Source of the DNA: ZC4RG30 sp049841155 | GTDB lineage: Bacteria > Pseudomonadota > Gammaproteobacteria > Steroidobacterales > Steroidobacteraceae | NCBI GenBank assembly: GCA_049841155.1 | Contig: JASGHI010000003.1 | Location: forward strand, 310,001 to 374,000 | Length of the DNA stretch: 64,000 bases | Reading direction: 5' to 3' | In this document: positions 1 to 9,699 of the stretch, one piece after another | How the letters are laid out: each line of letters begins with the position of its first letter | How positions within the stretch are numbered: the first letter of the stretch is position 1 | Translations under genes and position numbers: made by a program | The notes under the pieces: model-generated | What the model was told of the DNA's origin: nothing | What the model saw: only the letters and a program-made list of their open reading frames with translations | The model's database searches: none

Positions 1-804
1 GCGCGGCCAGGTCCGCTGGCGATCTTCGTGGCCAGCGGCGCGCTGCTGCTGGTGCTGCTGCCGCTGGGTGCGCGCGTGCGCAGCGCGGCGGGTCTCGTGC
101 TTGCCTGGAGCTTCCTTGCCGCCTGGCCGGCACCGGCGCAGCATGAGCTGGAGATCGAAGTGCTGGAAGCCGGCAGCGGGGCTGCCGTGCTGCTGCGCAC
201 TGCCCACCATGCGCTGCTGGCGGGCGCCGCGGAGAGCTTCGGCAGCCGCGGGCGCGGCTTCCTGTCGCGCCTGCAGCCACAGCTGCGCGGGCGACTTGCG
301 GCAGGTCCCGATGTCTGGGTGCTGGGGCGCATCGACGCCGACCGGCTCGCAGGCCTTTCTGCAGCGCGGGCGGGCGGATCGGATGCGCTGGTCTTCGGCA
401 TCGCCACTGCCCCGCGCAGGCTGCCGCCTGAGCTTGTTCCCTGCCGGCTGCGGCGCTGGCAGTGGGATGGGGTGGATTTCGAACTGCAGGAGGCGCCCTC
501 GGGCCGCGGCTGCCTGCTGTCCGTGGCCGCGCAGGCGCACCGGACGGTGCTGCTGGTGGATGGCGATGCCGGCGACCATGCCCATCTGGAAGCGCCTGCC
601 GAGACCGCGCCGGATCTGCTGCTGCTGCCGGCTGCTGCGCGCCTGCCCGGTGCCGTGCGCGGCTATCGGGTGCAAGGCGATGGCGTGCAGGGCGCGGTGC
701 GCATCGCCATCGATGCCGGCCGCCAGAAATCCGTTCCGGTGACGACTTACTGGCGCCGCCTCACCGGCGAGCGACCCCTGCAGCGCTGCACGGCCTCTTC
801 GTGA
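1..804 (+). CDS. comEC: ComEC/Rec2 competence protein, C-terminal end (partial)
   Basis: The frame is open from base 1 and ends at 804, so only the last 267 residues are in view. A hydrophobic start (about residues 10-45) is followed by a soluble domain with HELEIEVLEAGSGAAVLLRT near residue 50, which resembles the strand pattern of the metallo-beta-lactamase-like domain at the ComEC C-terminus but shows no HxHxDH metal motif. ComEC forms the inner-membrane channel for DNA uptake. The position directly before exbB-exbD-msbA-lpxK-kdsB matches the order seen in xanthomonads and relatives, and this context is the main support for the name. The similarity itself is weak, so an unrelated membrane protein remains possible. 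Confidence 0.6.
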   Translation, partial: ARPGPLAIFVASGALLLVLLPLGARVRSAAGLVLAWSFLAAWPAPAQHELEIEVLEAGSGAAVLLRTAHHALLAGAAESFGSRGRGFLSRLQPQLRGRLAAGPDVWVLGRIDADRLAGLSAARAGGSDALVFGIATAPRRLPPELVPCRLRRWQWDGVDFELQEAPSGRGCLLSVAAQAHRTVLLVDGDAGDHAHLEAPAETAPDLLLLPAAARLPGAVRGYRVQGDGVQGAVRIAIDAGRQKSVPVTTYWRRLTGERPLQRCTASS

Positions 805-824
805 GTCGGCTATCATGCGCGCCC

Positions 825-1460
825 ATGTGGGAAATCGTGCTGGCGGGTGGGCCTTTCATGTGGCCCATCATTCTCTGCTCCGTCATTGCTGTGGCCATCG
901 TGCTGGAGAGGCTGTGGACCCTGCAGCAGCGCCGGGTCATGCCGCCCGACCTCACGCGCCGCATCTGGCAGCTGGTCGAAGCTGGCCAGATCAACGACAA
1001 GGTGGTCGCGGCGCTCGAGGCCAGTTCGCCGCTGGGCAGGATCCTGGCCGTCGGCCTGCAGAACCGCGGCCGGCCGCGGGAGATCATGATGGACCGGCTC
1101 GAAGACGCCGGCCGCCACGTGGCGCATGATCTGGAGCGCTTCCTCAATACGCTGGGCAGCATCGCCGGCGTGTCGCCGCTGCTGGGGCTGCTGGGCACCG
1201 TCATGGGCATCATCAAGTCCTTCAATGCCATCTACAGCGGTGGCCTGGGCGATCCGCGCGCATTGTCGGGAGGCATTTCCGAGGCGCTGCTGACCACGGC
1301 GGCGGGCCTGTCGGTGGCCATTCCCTCCTATGTGGCCTACCGCTACCTGCGCGGCCGCGTGGACGAAATCGTGATCCAGATCGAGAAGGACGTGCTGCAG
1401 TTCGCCGATGCGCTCGACGAGCGCTCCACGCACGCCGCGGAACAGGGCATGGACGCGTGA
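825..1460 (+). CDS. exbB: MotA/TolQ/ExbB proton channel family protein
   Basis: 211-residue inner-membrane protein. The order is one N-terminal membrane segment (about 12-32), a cytoplasmic stretch, then two membrane segments (about 110-135 and 150-175) including LNTLGSIAGVSPLLGLLGTV, the typical ExbB/TolQ block. With ExbD it forms a proton-driven motor that energises TonB or a similar coupling protein. The start ATG at 825 gives MWEIVLAGG, the usual family start; the open frame continues upstream only as a shadow of comEC. It overlaps exbD by 4 bases (GTGA), which points to translational coupling. Its place in a lipid A/LPS operon is conserved in related bacteria, and two TonB receptors in this window could use the motor. 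Confidence 0.92.
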   Translation: MWEIVLAGGPFMWPIILCSVIAVAIVLERLWTLQQRRVMPPDLTRRIWQLVEAGQINDKVVAALEASSPLGRILAVGLQNRGRPREIMMDRLEDAGRHVAHDLERFLNTLGSIAGVSPLLGLLGTVMGIIKSFNAIYSGGLGDPRALSGGISEALLTTAAGLSVAIPSYVAYRYLRGRVDEIVIQIEKDVLQFADALDERSTHAAEQGMDA

Positions 1461-1885
1461 ACCTGCGTCCCCGGCGCCAGCGCGAGGATCCGGAGATCAA
1501 CCTGATCTCGCTGATCGACGTGGTGCTGATGCTGGTGATCTTCTTCATGCTGTCATCGACCTTCGACGACCAGGGCCACATGCGCGTGCAGCTGCCCACG
1601 GCCGGCGCCACGCGCGCGCCGGCCGACTCCGCCGCGCGCATCGTCATCACGGTGACGCAGGAGGGAAGTTACCGCGTGAACGACCGTGACCTCGTGAACT
1701 CCAGCCGCGAGACCCTGCGCGCCGCCGTGGCCGAAGTGGCGGGCGACAAGCGCGATGCGCGCGTGCTGCTGCGGGCCGACGGGCGCGCCACCCACCAGGC
1801 CGTGGTCACGGCCATGGATGTGCTGGGCCGCATGGGTTTTGCACAGCTCGACGTTGCGACGGTCGAGCGGCCTCCCGGCACATGA
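1457..1885 (+). CDS. exbD: Biopolymer transport protein ExbD/TolR family
   Basis: 142-residue single-pass membrane protein: short basic N-terminus, one membrane helix (about 17-38, INLISLIDVVLMLVIFFML) and a periplasmic domain. The Asp in LIDVV lies in the helix and matches the conserved proton-carrying aspartate of ExbD/TolR. It starts with GTG inside the exbB stop (GTGA overlap) and ends in an ATGA overlap with msbA, so three genes are read as one coupled unit. Partner of the ExbB protein encoded before it. Confidence 0.92.
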   Translation: MNLRPRRQREDPEINLISLIDVVLMLVIFFMLSSTFDDQGHMRVQLPTAGATRAPADSAARIVITVTQEGSYRVNDRDLVNSSRETLRAAVAEVAGDKRDARVLLRADGRATHQAVVTAMDVLGRMGFAQLDVATVERPPGT

Positions 1886-3633
1886 GCGCCGCCGGCACTC
1901 CAGCGGTCGACGGCGGCAAGGTCTACCGGCGCCTGCTGCGCTACGCGTGGCCGCATCGCGGCCTGTTCGCGATCGGACTGGTGGGCATGCTGGTGTTCGC
2001 GCTCACCGACGTGACCTTCATCTGGTTCGTCGAGAAATACCTGCTCAGTGCGCTGTCGCACCCGGACCCGCGGCTGGTGTGGATGGTGCCTGCCGGCGTG
2101 CTGGTGCTGTTCCTGCTGCGCGGCCTGGCCGACTACGTGGCCACTTATTTTCCGGGGCGTGTCGGCCGCCAGGTGATCAAGGACGTGCGCGCCGATCTCT
2201 TTGCGCAGTACCTGCACCTGCCCGTGAGGTTCTACGACCGCATGCCGGTGGGCACTTCGCTGTCGCGGCTTACCTACAACGTGGAGCTGGTGGCCGAGGC
2301 CACCACCAACTCCATCACCATCCTGGTGCGCGACTCGGTGACGGTCGTCGGCCTCATCGCCTACATGGTCACGCGCTCGTGGAAGCTCACGCTGCTCGCC
2401 CTGGTGGTCGCGCCGCTGATCGGCTGGGTGGTGCGCGTGATCAACCGCCAGTTCCGCCGCTACAGCGCGCGCATCCAGGAATCCATGGGCGATGTGACGC
2501 GCTTTGCCAAGGAGGCGCTGGAGGCGCAGAGGGTCGTGAAGGTGTTCGGCGCCGCGCGCCAGCTGGAGCAGCGCTTCGACGAGATCAACGAGCGCAACCG
2601 GCGCAGCAACGTCAAGCTCGTCAACGCCAAGGCGGCCAGCAGCCCCGTCGTGCAGATGGTGGCCTCGCTGGGGCTGGCCGTGGTGCTGGCGGTGGCGATC
2701 TCGCAGATCGTCGCCGGTCAGATGCGCCCCGAATCTCTGGTGGCCTTCATCGGCGCGATGATGATGGTGATGGCGCCGCTCAAGCGCCTCGCCAATGTGG
2801 GCGGGGCCCTGCAGCAGGGCATCGCGGCCGGGATCAGCATCTTCGAAGTGCTGGATGCGCCGCGCGAACCCGAGGCCGGCGGCCGGCCGCTGGCGCGCGC
2901 GCAGGGCAGGGTGGAATACCGGGGTGTGGAGTTCACCTATCCTGATGCAGGCGAGGTGGCATTGCGCGGCGTGAATCTGCGCGTGGAGCCGGGCCAGACA
3001 CTGGCCATCGTGGGCAAGTCCGGCGGCGGCAAGTCCACGCTGGTGGGCATGCTGCCGCGTTTCCATGACGTGGATGGCGGCGCCATCCTCGTCGATGGTG
3101 TCGACATCCGCGAATGGTCGCTCGCTGACCTGCGGCGGCAGATCAGCTACGTCGGGCAGGAAGTGGTGCTCTTCGATGACAGCATCCGCAACAACCTCAC
3201 GCTGGGCCTGGAGGATGTCGATCCGGCGCGCATCGAGGCCGCGGCGCGTGCGGCCCATGTGCTGGAATTTGCCGCGGCGCTGCCCGGCGGCCTCGATGCG
3301 CCGGTGGGCGAGCGCGGTGGGCAACTCTCCGGCGGGCAGCGCCAGCGGGTGGCCATCGCCCGCGCCATCCTCAAGGATGCGCCCATCCTGATCCTCGACG
3401 AGGCCACCTCGGCGCTGGACACCGAGTCCGAGCGCCACATCCAGCTGGCGCTGGCGCAGCTGATGCACGGGCGCACCACGCTGGTGATCGCACACCGGCT
3501 GTCGACGGTGGAGCAGGCCGACTGCATCGTGGTCGTCGATCAGGGCCGCATCGCCGAGGCCGGCACGCATGCGGACCTGCTGGCCGGCGGCGGTCTCTAC
3601 GCGCAGCTGCACCGGCTGCAGTTCGATGCCTGA
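1882..3633 (+). CDS. msbA: Lipid A export ATP-binding/permease protein MsbA
   Basis: 583-residue half-size ABC exporter. The N-terminal transmembrane domain (about 1-325) carries the six helices; the C-terminal ATPase has Walker A GKSGGGKST near residue 378, the signature LSGGQRQR near 481, Walker B ILILDEATSALD near 502 and the H-loop in IAHRLST. The family flips the lipid A core from the inner to the outer leaflet of the inner membrane. It is followed by lpxK with an 8-base overlap, and the pair msbA-lpxK is a standard arrangement. Length fits the family (about 580). Confidence 0.96.
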   Translation: MSAAGTPAVDGGKVYRRLLRYAWPHRGLFAIGLVGMLVFALTDVTFIWFVEKYLLSALSHPDPRLVWMVPAGVLVLFLLRGLADYVATYFPGRVGRQVIKDVRADLFAQYLHLPVRFYDRMPVGTSLSRLTYNVELVAEATTNSITILVRDSVTVVGLIAYMVTRSWKLTLLALVVAPLIGWVVRVINRQFRRYSARIQESMGDVTRFAKEALEAQRVVKVFGAARQLEQRFDEINERNRRSNVKLVNAKAASSPVVQMVASLGLAVVLAVAISQIVAGQMRPESLVAFIGAMMMVMAPLKRLANVGGALQQGIAAGISIFEVLDAPREPEAGGRPLARAQGRVEYRGVEFTYPDAGEVALRGVNLRVEPGQTLAIVGKSGGGKSTLVGMLPRFHDVDGGAILVDGVDIREWSLADLRRQISYVGQEVVLFDDSIRNNLTLGLEDVDPARIEAAARAAHVLEFAAALPGGLDAPVGERGGQLSGGQRQRVAIARAILKDAPILILDEATSALDTESERHIQLALAQLMHGRTTLVIAHRLSTVEQADCIVVVDQGRIAEAGTHADLLAGGGLYAQLHRLQFDA

Positions 3634-4654
3634 AGCCCGGCTAGCGCGCTGGTTCGAGCGGCGCTGGTACGCGGCGCGTGCCCCCTGGTACCTGCGTCCG
3701 TTTGCCGCGCTGTTCGGCGGCATCGTCGCGCTGCGCAGTGCCGCCTACCGCAGCGGGTTGATCGCCTCGGGCCACCCCGGCGTGCCGGTGGTGGTGGTGG
3801 GCAATCTCACGGTGGGCGGTACGGGCAAGACACCCTTCACGCTGTGGCTGGCCGGCGCGCTGCGGGCGCGCGGCGTGCGGGTGGGTATCGCCAGCCGCGG
3901 CTACGGCGGAAGCACGCAGGGGTCGGAGAGGGTCGATCCGGCCGGCTCTGCCGCGCGCTATGGCGATGAGTCTTTGCTGCTGGCACGGCGCAGCGGCGTG
4001 CCGGTGTGCGTGGCGCGCAGGCGTCTGCAGGCCGCGCAGCACCTTGCTGCTGAGGGCTGCGAGCTGGTGCTGGCGGATGACGGCTTGCAGCACCTGGCGC
4101 TGCGCCGCGACTTCTCCATCGTGGTGATCGATGCCGCGCGTGGCTTCGGCAATGGCCGCCTGCTGCCGGCCGGCCCACTGCGCGAACCCCCGAGCCGCAT
4201 TGCCGCGGCCGACGCCGTCGTCGTGCAGGGCGCAGAGCCGCCCGCGGCCGTGCGCGCCCATCCGCTGGTGGTCTGCATGAGTCTCGCACCCGGTCCGCTG
4301 CGTGCGCTGCGCGGCGGCGAAGAAAAGCCGCTTGCGGCTTTTGCCGGCCAGCGCGTGCATGCCGTGGCCGGCATCGGCCATCCCGACCGCTTCTTCGGCC
4401 TGCTGCGGGCCGCGGGCATCGAGCCCATCGCCCATGCCTTCCCGGACCATCATCCCTTCGTGCCGCAGGACCTCGACTTCGCGGACACGCTGCCGGTCCT
4501 CATGACGGAGAAGGATGCCGTAAAATGCCTGCCGTTCGCGGACGGGCGCATGTGGTGCCTGCCGGTGGCCGCCGAGCCCGATCCGGCCGGGGCCGCGCGG
4601 CTGCTCGAACGCGTGCTGCGGCTGTTGCCGCGCGGAGGTACGTCCCTTGCTTGA
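3626..4654 (+). CDS. lpxK: Tetraacyldisaccharide 4'-kinase LpxK
   Basis: 342 residues. LpxK phosphorylates the 4' position of the lipid A disaccharide at the inner membrane. A hydrophobic N-terminal segment (about 22-48) anchors it, followed by the P-loop VVGNLTVGGTGKTP (57-70), the SRGYGG block, the DDGLQH motif and later GIGHPDRF and DHHPF. The start ATG at 3626 lies within the end of msbA and gives MPEARLARWFERRWY; an upstream ATG at 3569 would only add residues read out of frame from msbA. It ends overlapping the TTG start of the next gene. Confidence 0.95.
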   Translation: MPEARLARWFERRWYAARAPWYLRPFAALFGGIVALRSAAYRSGLIASGHPGVPVVVVGNLTVGGTGKTPFTLWLAGALRARGVRVGIASRGYGGSTQGSERVDPAGSAARYGDESLLLARRSGVPVCVARRRLQAAQHLAAEGCELVLADDGLQHLALRRDFSIVVIDAARGFGNGRLLPAGPLREPPSRIAAADAVVVQGAEPPAAVRAHPLVVCMSLAPGPLRALRGGEEKPLAAFAGQRVHAVAGIGHPDRFFGLLRAAGIEPIAHAFPDHHPFVPQDLDFADTLPVLMTEKDAVKCLPFADGRMWCLPVAAEPDPAGAARLLERVLRLLPRGGTSLA

Positions 4655-4841
4655 TGCCCGGTTGCTCGAAATCCTCGCCTGCCCCCTGTGCAAGGGGCCG
4701 CTGCAGTACCACCGCGGGCCGCAGGTGCTGGTGTGCCGTGGCGAGCGGCTCGAATTCCCCGTTCGCGACGGCGTGCCGGTGCTGCTGGAGTCCGAGGCGC
4801 GCGTGATGCCCGCCGACGATCCGCTGCTGGAACGCGGCTGA
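4647..4841 (+). CDS. ycaR: Trm112/YcaR family small zinc-ribbon-like protein
   Basis: 64-residue protein with the family pattern LLEILACPLCKGPL (6-19), then VCRGERLEFPVRDGVPVLL. Only the first CxxC pair and one further Cys are present, as usual in the bacterial short form. The start is TTG at 4647: a strong ribosome site GGAGG at 4634-4638 sits 8 bases before it, and no ATG is available in frame. It lies between lpxK and kdsB, its conserved place. Role unproven; eukaryotic and archaeal Trm112 proteins activate methyltransferases. Confidence 0.88.
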   Translation: MLDARLLEILACPLCKGPLQYHRGPQVLVCRGERLEFPVRDGVPVLLESEARVMPADDPLLERG

Positions 4842-4845
4842 ATCG

Positions 4846-5610
4846 ATGTTCCGCGTAGTGATTCCCACCCGCTATGCCTCGGCGCGCCTGCCGGGCAAGC
4901 CGTTGCTGAAGATCGCCGGCCGGCCGATGCTGCAGTGGGTGTACGAGCGTGCCGTGGCGAGCGGCGCGGCCGAGATCGTCATTGCCACCGATGATGAGCG
5001 CATCGCCCAGGCCGCGCGCGGCTTCGGGGCGCGTGTCGTCATGACTTCGCCCATGCACCAGTCCGGCACCGACCGCATCGCCGAGGTTGCGCACCAGGCC
5101 GAGTGGAAGGACGAGGACATCGTCGTGAACCTGCAGGGCGACGAGCCGATGATGCCTCCGGCCCTGCTCGATCAGGTGGCAGGCGTGCTGGAGTCCCATG
5201 CCGACGCGCACATCGCCACGCTGGCCGCGCGCATCATGCAGCTTGCGGCATTGCTGGATCCGAATGTGGTCAAGGTGGTCGCGGATCCGCAGGGCCGCGC
5301 CCTTTATTTCAGCCGTGCGCCGATTCCCTGGTCGCGCGACACGGCGCCTGCCGGCATTGCGAGCCAGCGCGACTACACCGGCGCGCGCCGCCACATCGGC
5401 CTTTATGCCTACCGGGTGGCCGCGCTGCATCAGCTGCAGCGCACGCCGCCTTCGCTGCTGGAGCAGATCGAGAAGCTCGAGCAGCTGCGGGCGCTGGAAA
5501 ACGGCATGCAGATCCGCGTGGCCGAGGCCGTTGCGGCGCCCGGCCCGGATGTGAACACCGCCGAGGATCTGGCGCGAGTGGAACGGGCGCTCGCCAGCGA
5601 GGGAGCCTGA
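4846..5610 (+). CDS. kdsB: 3-deoxy-manno-octulosonate cytidylyltransferase (CMP-KDO synthetase)
   Basis: 254 residues, the usual family length. It activates KDO with CTP for transfer to lipid A. Visible blocks: the N-terminal VVIPTRYASARLPGKPL (residues 3-19), IATDDERIA, SGTDRIAEV, VVNLQGDEPMM, and the GLYAYR stretch near 185. It follows ycaR by 4 bases and overlaps the next gene (TGATG). Closes the envelope gene block that began with exbB. Confidence 0.96.
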   Translation: MFRVVIPTRYASARLPGKPLLKIAGRPMLQWVYERAVASGAAEIVIATDDERIAQAARGFGARVVMTSPMHQSGTDRIAEVAHQAEWKDEDIVVNLQGDEPMMPPALLDQVAGVLESHADAHIATLAARIMQLAALLDPNVVKVVADPQGRALYFSRAPIPWSRDTAPAGIASQRDYTGARRHIGLYAYRVAALHQLQRTPPSLLEQIEKLEQLRALENGMQIRVAEAVAAPGPDVNTAEDLARVERALASEGA

Positions 5611-6073
5611 TGCAGCTGGATCTGTCCTTCATGCAGGTGCCCGCGACCGAGGTGGCCCATGCCATCCAGCTGTCGCTGACGCCGGTATTCCTGCTCAACG
5701 GCGTCGGCGTGCTGCTGGGCGTGCTGACCAACCGTCTGGCCCGCATCATCGACCGCGCCCGCACCATGGAGCAGCGGCTGCCCTTCGCCACGGGCGAAGA
5801 GGAGCAGGATCTGCATCAGCAGCTGCGGCTGATCAGCCGCCGTGCGCGGGTCATCAACCGCGGCATCACCCTCGGCACGATCACGGCGCTCTTGGTCGCG
5901 GCGGTGGTCGCCATGCTGTTTGCTACCGCGTTTGCGCCATTCCCGCTGGGTGCGGGCATTGCCATCGTGTTCATCGTGTCGATGGGTTCGCTGATCGGCG
6001 CCCTGTGGTGCTTCCTCGTCGAGATCCGCATGGCCACCCTGTCGCTGCGTTTCGGCCCTTCCAGGAGAAAGAA

Positions 6074-6077
<4 letters not shown>
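5610..6077 (+). CDS. DUF2721 family membrane protein
   Basis: 155-residue membrane protein. The N-terminal AHAIQLSLTPVFLLNGVGVL and RLARIIDRARTME blocks are characteristic of DUF2721; a membrane helix lies at about 22-42 and two more near 90-115 and 118-140. The middle is charged and helical (EEEQDLHQQLRLISRRAR). The start codon overlaps the kdsB stop and its own stop overlaps the frmA ATG (ATGA), so it is coupled to both. The biochemical role of the family is not known. Confidence 0.8.
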
Positions 6078-7186
<1,109 letters not shown>

Positions 7187-7202
7187 CTCCGGGGAGGGTC
7201 GC

Positions 7203-7574
7203 ATGATCATTGACCACATCGGTCTTGCCGTCAGCGACTACTCGCAGAGCAAAGCCTTCTTCACGCGAGCCCTCGCTCCCCTGGGCATCACGCTCGTCAT
7301 GGAGGTTGAGGGCTGGGCTGGTTTCGGTAGGGACGGCAAGCCGGAGCTCTGGTTTGGGACGCATTCCCAGGTACAAAACCCCATGCACATTGCTTTTGTT
7401 GCCGGGAGCCGAGACCAGGTCAATGCATTCTACGAAGCCGCTCTCAAGGCTGGCGCAAGAGATAACGGCCCTCCCGGTGTTCGAGAGATCTACCACCCCA
7501 GCTACTACGGGGCATTCGTTATCGGTCCGGACGGCCACAATATCGAGGCAGTCTGCCATCGGCCGGAAACCTGA
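7203..7574 (+). CDS. VOC (glyoxalase/bleomycin-resistance fold) family protein
   Basis: 123 residues covering one VOC domain: MIIDHIGLAVSDYSQSKAFF at the start, HIAFVAGSRDQVNAFYEAAL in the middle and YYGAFVIGPDGHNIEAVCH at the end. His5, His66 and the Glu in NIEAV are in the positions of VOC metal ligands. It follows frmA by 16 bases, so it may share its transcript; a glutathione-linked reaction would fit but is only inferred. Codon choice is visibly less GC-biased than frmA. Confidence 0.85.
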   Translation: MIIDHIGLAVSDYSQSKAFFTRALAPLGITLVMEVEGWAGFGRDGKPELWFGTHSQVQNPMHIAFVAGSRDQVNAFYEAALKAGARDNGPPGVREIYHPSYYGAFVIGPDGHNIEAVCHRPET

Positions 7575-7699
7575 CGATTCGTCCAAGCCGACCGGGCTTC
7601 GCGGCGCAAGATCTATGTACCCTTTCCCGAATTCAGCCAGGGTTGGCATCAGGGACAGTTGTGGGAAAGAGGCATCTCGGATTCGATTAGAATTGCAGG

Positions 7700-8392
7700 A
7701 TGTACACAAGTTATACGTTTGCACCGCCCGCCCGTGTGTCGGTGGCCGTCAAGGGCAGCGAGGATCGTTTTCCGGTACGTCGCATCTTCTGTGTCGGGCG
7801 CAACTACGCCGAGCATGCGCGCGAGATGGGCGGCGATCCGCAGCGCGAGCCGCCGTTTTTCTTCACCAAGCCGGCGGATGCGCTCACGGAATCGGGCGTT
7901 GCCGTGCCTTACCCGCCCGGCACAGCCGATCTGCACCATGAAGTGGAACTGGTGGTGGCCATCGGCCGCGGCGGCGCGCGCATTGCCGAAGAACATGCTC
8001 TGCAGCATGTGTTCGGCTATGCCGTGGGCAACGATCTGACAAGGCGTGACCTGCAGAGCGCCGCGCGCAAGGCGGGGCGCCCCTGGGACATGGCCAAGGG
8101 TTTCGACGCCTCGGCGCAGATCGGCCGCATCAGCGCCGTGGAGCGCTCCGGCCATCCCGGCGATGTCGCGATCTGGCTGGCGGTCAACGGTGCTGAACGC
8201 CAGCGCTCGCAGCTGGGGCAGATGATCTGGCCGGTGCCGGGCATCATCGCGGCGCTGTCGGAACTGGTTGCGCTGGCGCCCGGCGATCTGATCTACACCG
8301 GTACGCCCCATGGTGTCGGCGCGCTGTCGGTGGGCGATGAGGTGAGTGCCGGCATCGATGGCCTGGACGAGCTCACGTTCCGCATCACTTAA
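7700..8392 (+). CDS. Fumarylacetoacetate hydrolase family protein (fumarylpyruvate-hydrolase-like)
   Basis: 230 residues, the size of the short FAH family (fumarylpyruvate or acylpyruvate hydrolases). Blocks: RIFCVGRNYAEHAREMG (28-44), PFFFTKPADAL, the acidic metal-site stretch LHHEVELVVAIG, and LIYTGTPHGVGAL near the end. These enzymes cleave C-C bonds in beta-diketones at the end of aromatic catabolism. Its stop overlaps the stop of the convergent gene on the other strand by 4 bases. The substrate cannot be read from sequence. Confidence 0.88.
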   Translation: MYTSYTFAPPARVSVAVKGSEDRFPVRRIFCVGRNYAEHAREMGGDPQREPPFFFTKPADALTESGVAVPYPPGTADLHHEVELVVAIGRGGARIAEEHALQHVFGYAVGNDLTRRDLQSAARKAGRPWDMAKGFDASAQIGRISAVERSGHPGDVAIWLAVNGAERQRSQLGQMIWPVPGIIAALSELVALAPGDLIYTGTPHGVGALSVGDEVSAGIDGLDELTFRIT

Positions 8393-9684
8393 GGCGGTGT
8401 GAAGAAACGCCGGGCGATTTCCAGCGGTCCATCGGCTGTGGATTTCTCGCGATCCAGCCAGTCGTAGAACTGCGCGGCGCCGCTGAACATCTGCGCCGCA
8501 CCAGGAATGTCGCGCAGGAAATGCGCGATCTCCTCCATCTCGCCCACCCAGCGCCAGCTCTTGTCGGCCAGCATCGGTGCCTGCCGGCCGGCCCAGGCCA
8601 GTGTGGGGCCCAGGCTTGTGGCCAGCTGCGCCCTCAACGGGGCGCCGATGCCGCTGCGGCCGGCCTGGACGGCCACTTGCGTCACCATTGCCGTGAGCCC
8701 TTTGCTCACGGCCGCAAAGCACAGTTTCAGGCTGGAGGCAGCGCCCACCGGTGCATCGAGCACGTGCACGTCAAGCCCGTGCTCGTTCAACAACCGCAAT
8801 CGCGCGGCCTGTGGCCCTGAGACATACAGCACCGGTGACTTCGTGCCTTCGGGGTCCGGCGGGGCGCCGACGATGCCACCATCGACACAGTGCCCTCCAG
8901 CGTCCCGTACCAGCTTGTCGATGCGCTGTATGGTGTCGGGCGAAATGGCATTGCAGTCGGCGAACAAGGGGCCATCCTTGCCCAGCACGCCGGCTGCCAC
9001 CAGTGATTCGGCCGCTTCGACTGCCATTGCCGGCGGCACCACCGAAAGGATGATGTCCGCCTGCCGCAAGGAGGCCAGCGGCAGCGCCGGGATTTGCGCG
9101 GCCTGCACCCTGGCGCAGGTGGCGGCACTGCGGCCTTCCAGTGTGGTGACGACGGCAAGTCCGCGGCTTTGCAGGCGGGCAGCGATGCCGATGCCCATGT
9201 GCCCCGCGCCCAGCAGGGCAACGAGGGATTTGCGGGTTTGTGGCTCTGGCATGGCGTGCATTATCCAGCACAGGACCGGCTCTTCGGTGGCGCTGCACCA
9301 CACGAAGGCATTCTGGCCGAACCGGGCCGCGATCCGCATGGCCTCCTCCCGGGGGATGCCGGGCACGAACACGCCGGCTTCCTCCGGCCAGTGGCCGGCG
9401 GGATCGATACTGCGGGTCGCAAGCCAGCTGAGGCCCATGTGTGCAAGCTCCGCCAGAAGCGCTGCGTGGGCGGCGGCATTGTGGCTGGCCGGGGCCATCT
9501 GGCTGCCGGGGTTGGCTGCGGTGATGAGCGCGCCGTGCCGGGCGCCATGGCGGCCGAGGAGGGCGTCCAGCGCGGCCGAAGGCCTGCCGATGGCGATGGC
9601 CAGCGGTGCCGGGGCCTCGATCCGGTACTCGGCCGCCGTGTAAGCCGCTCGCAGCGCTTCGTGATCCGGCGGGAGGGTAGGCAT
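8389..9684 (-). CDS. Two-domain protein: DUF3293 domain fused to a NAD(P)-binding DUF1932-type dehydrogenase
   Basis: 431 residues that combine two families normally encoded separately. Residues 1-142 match DUF3293: AAYTAAEYRI, LITAANPGSQ, GHWPEEAGVFVPGI and RFGQNAFVW. Residues 152-431 form a 6-phosphogluconate/3-hydroxyisobutyrate-dehydrogenase-like protein: Rossmann motif LLGAGHMGIGIAARL (157-171), DIILSVVPPAMAVEAA, and a C-terminal helical DUF1932 part with KLCFAAVSKGLTAM. No stop codon separates them; Met145 (MPEPQ) could be an internal start for the second domain but has no ribosome site before it. The ATG at 9684 has GAGG six bases upstream. Substrate and reaction unknown. Confidence 0.78.
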   Translation of the reverse strand: MPTLPPDHEALRAAYTAAEYRIEAPAPLAIAIGRPSAALDALLGRHGARHGALITAANPGSQMAPASHNAAAHAALLAELAHMGLSWLATRSIDPAGHWPEEAGVFVPGIPREEAMRIAARFGQNAFVWCSATEEPVLCWIMHAMPEPQTRKSLVALLGAGHMGIGIAARLQSRGLAVVTTLEGRSAATCARVQAAQIPALPLASLRQADIILSVVPPAMAVEAAESLVAAGVLGKDGPLFADCNAISPDTIQRIDKLVRDAGGHCVDGGIVGAPPDPEGTKSPVLYVSGPQAARLRLLNEHGLDVHVLDAPVGAASSLKLCFAAVSKGLTAMVTQVAVQAGRSGIGAPLRAQLATSLGPTLAWAGRQAPMLADKSWRWVGEMEEIAHFLRDIPGAAQMFSGAAQFYDWLDREKSTADGPLEIARRFFTPP

Positions 9685-9699
9685 AGAATTCCTCTATGC
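9681..9699. promoter_or_regulatory. Palindrome spanning two divergent start codons
   Basis: GCATAGA and TCTATGC form perfect 7-base arms around a 5-base centre. The left arm contains the start codon of the minus-strand gene and the right arm that of the plus-strand gene. TAGAAT (9684-9689) within it matches a -10 box at 5 of 6 positions. Any protein binding here would affect both genes. Confidence 0.5.

Noticed and set aside
1669..3723. 684-codon minus-strand frame opposite msbA
   Set aside because: Shadow of the coding strand, no start context or family.
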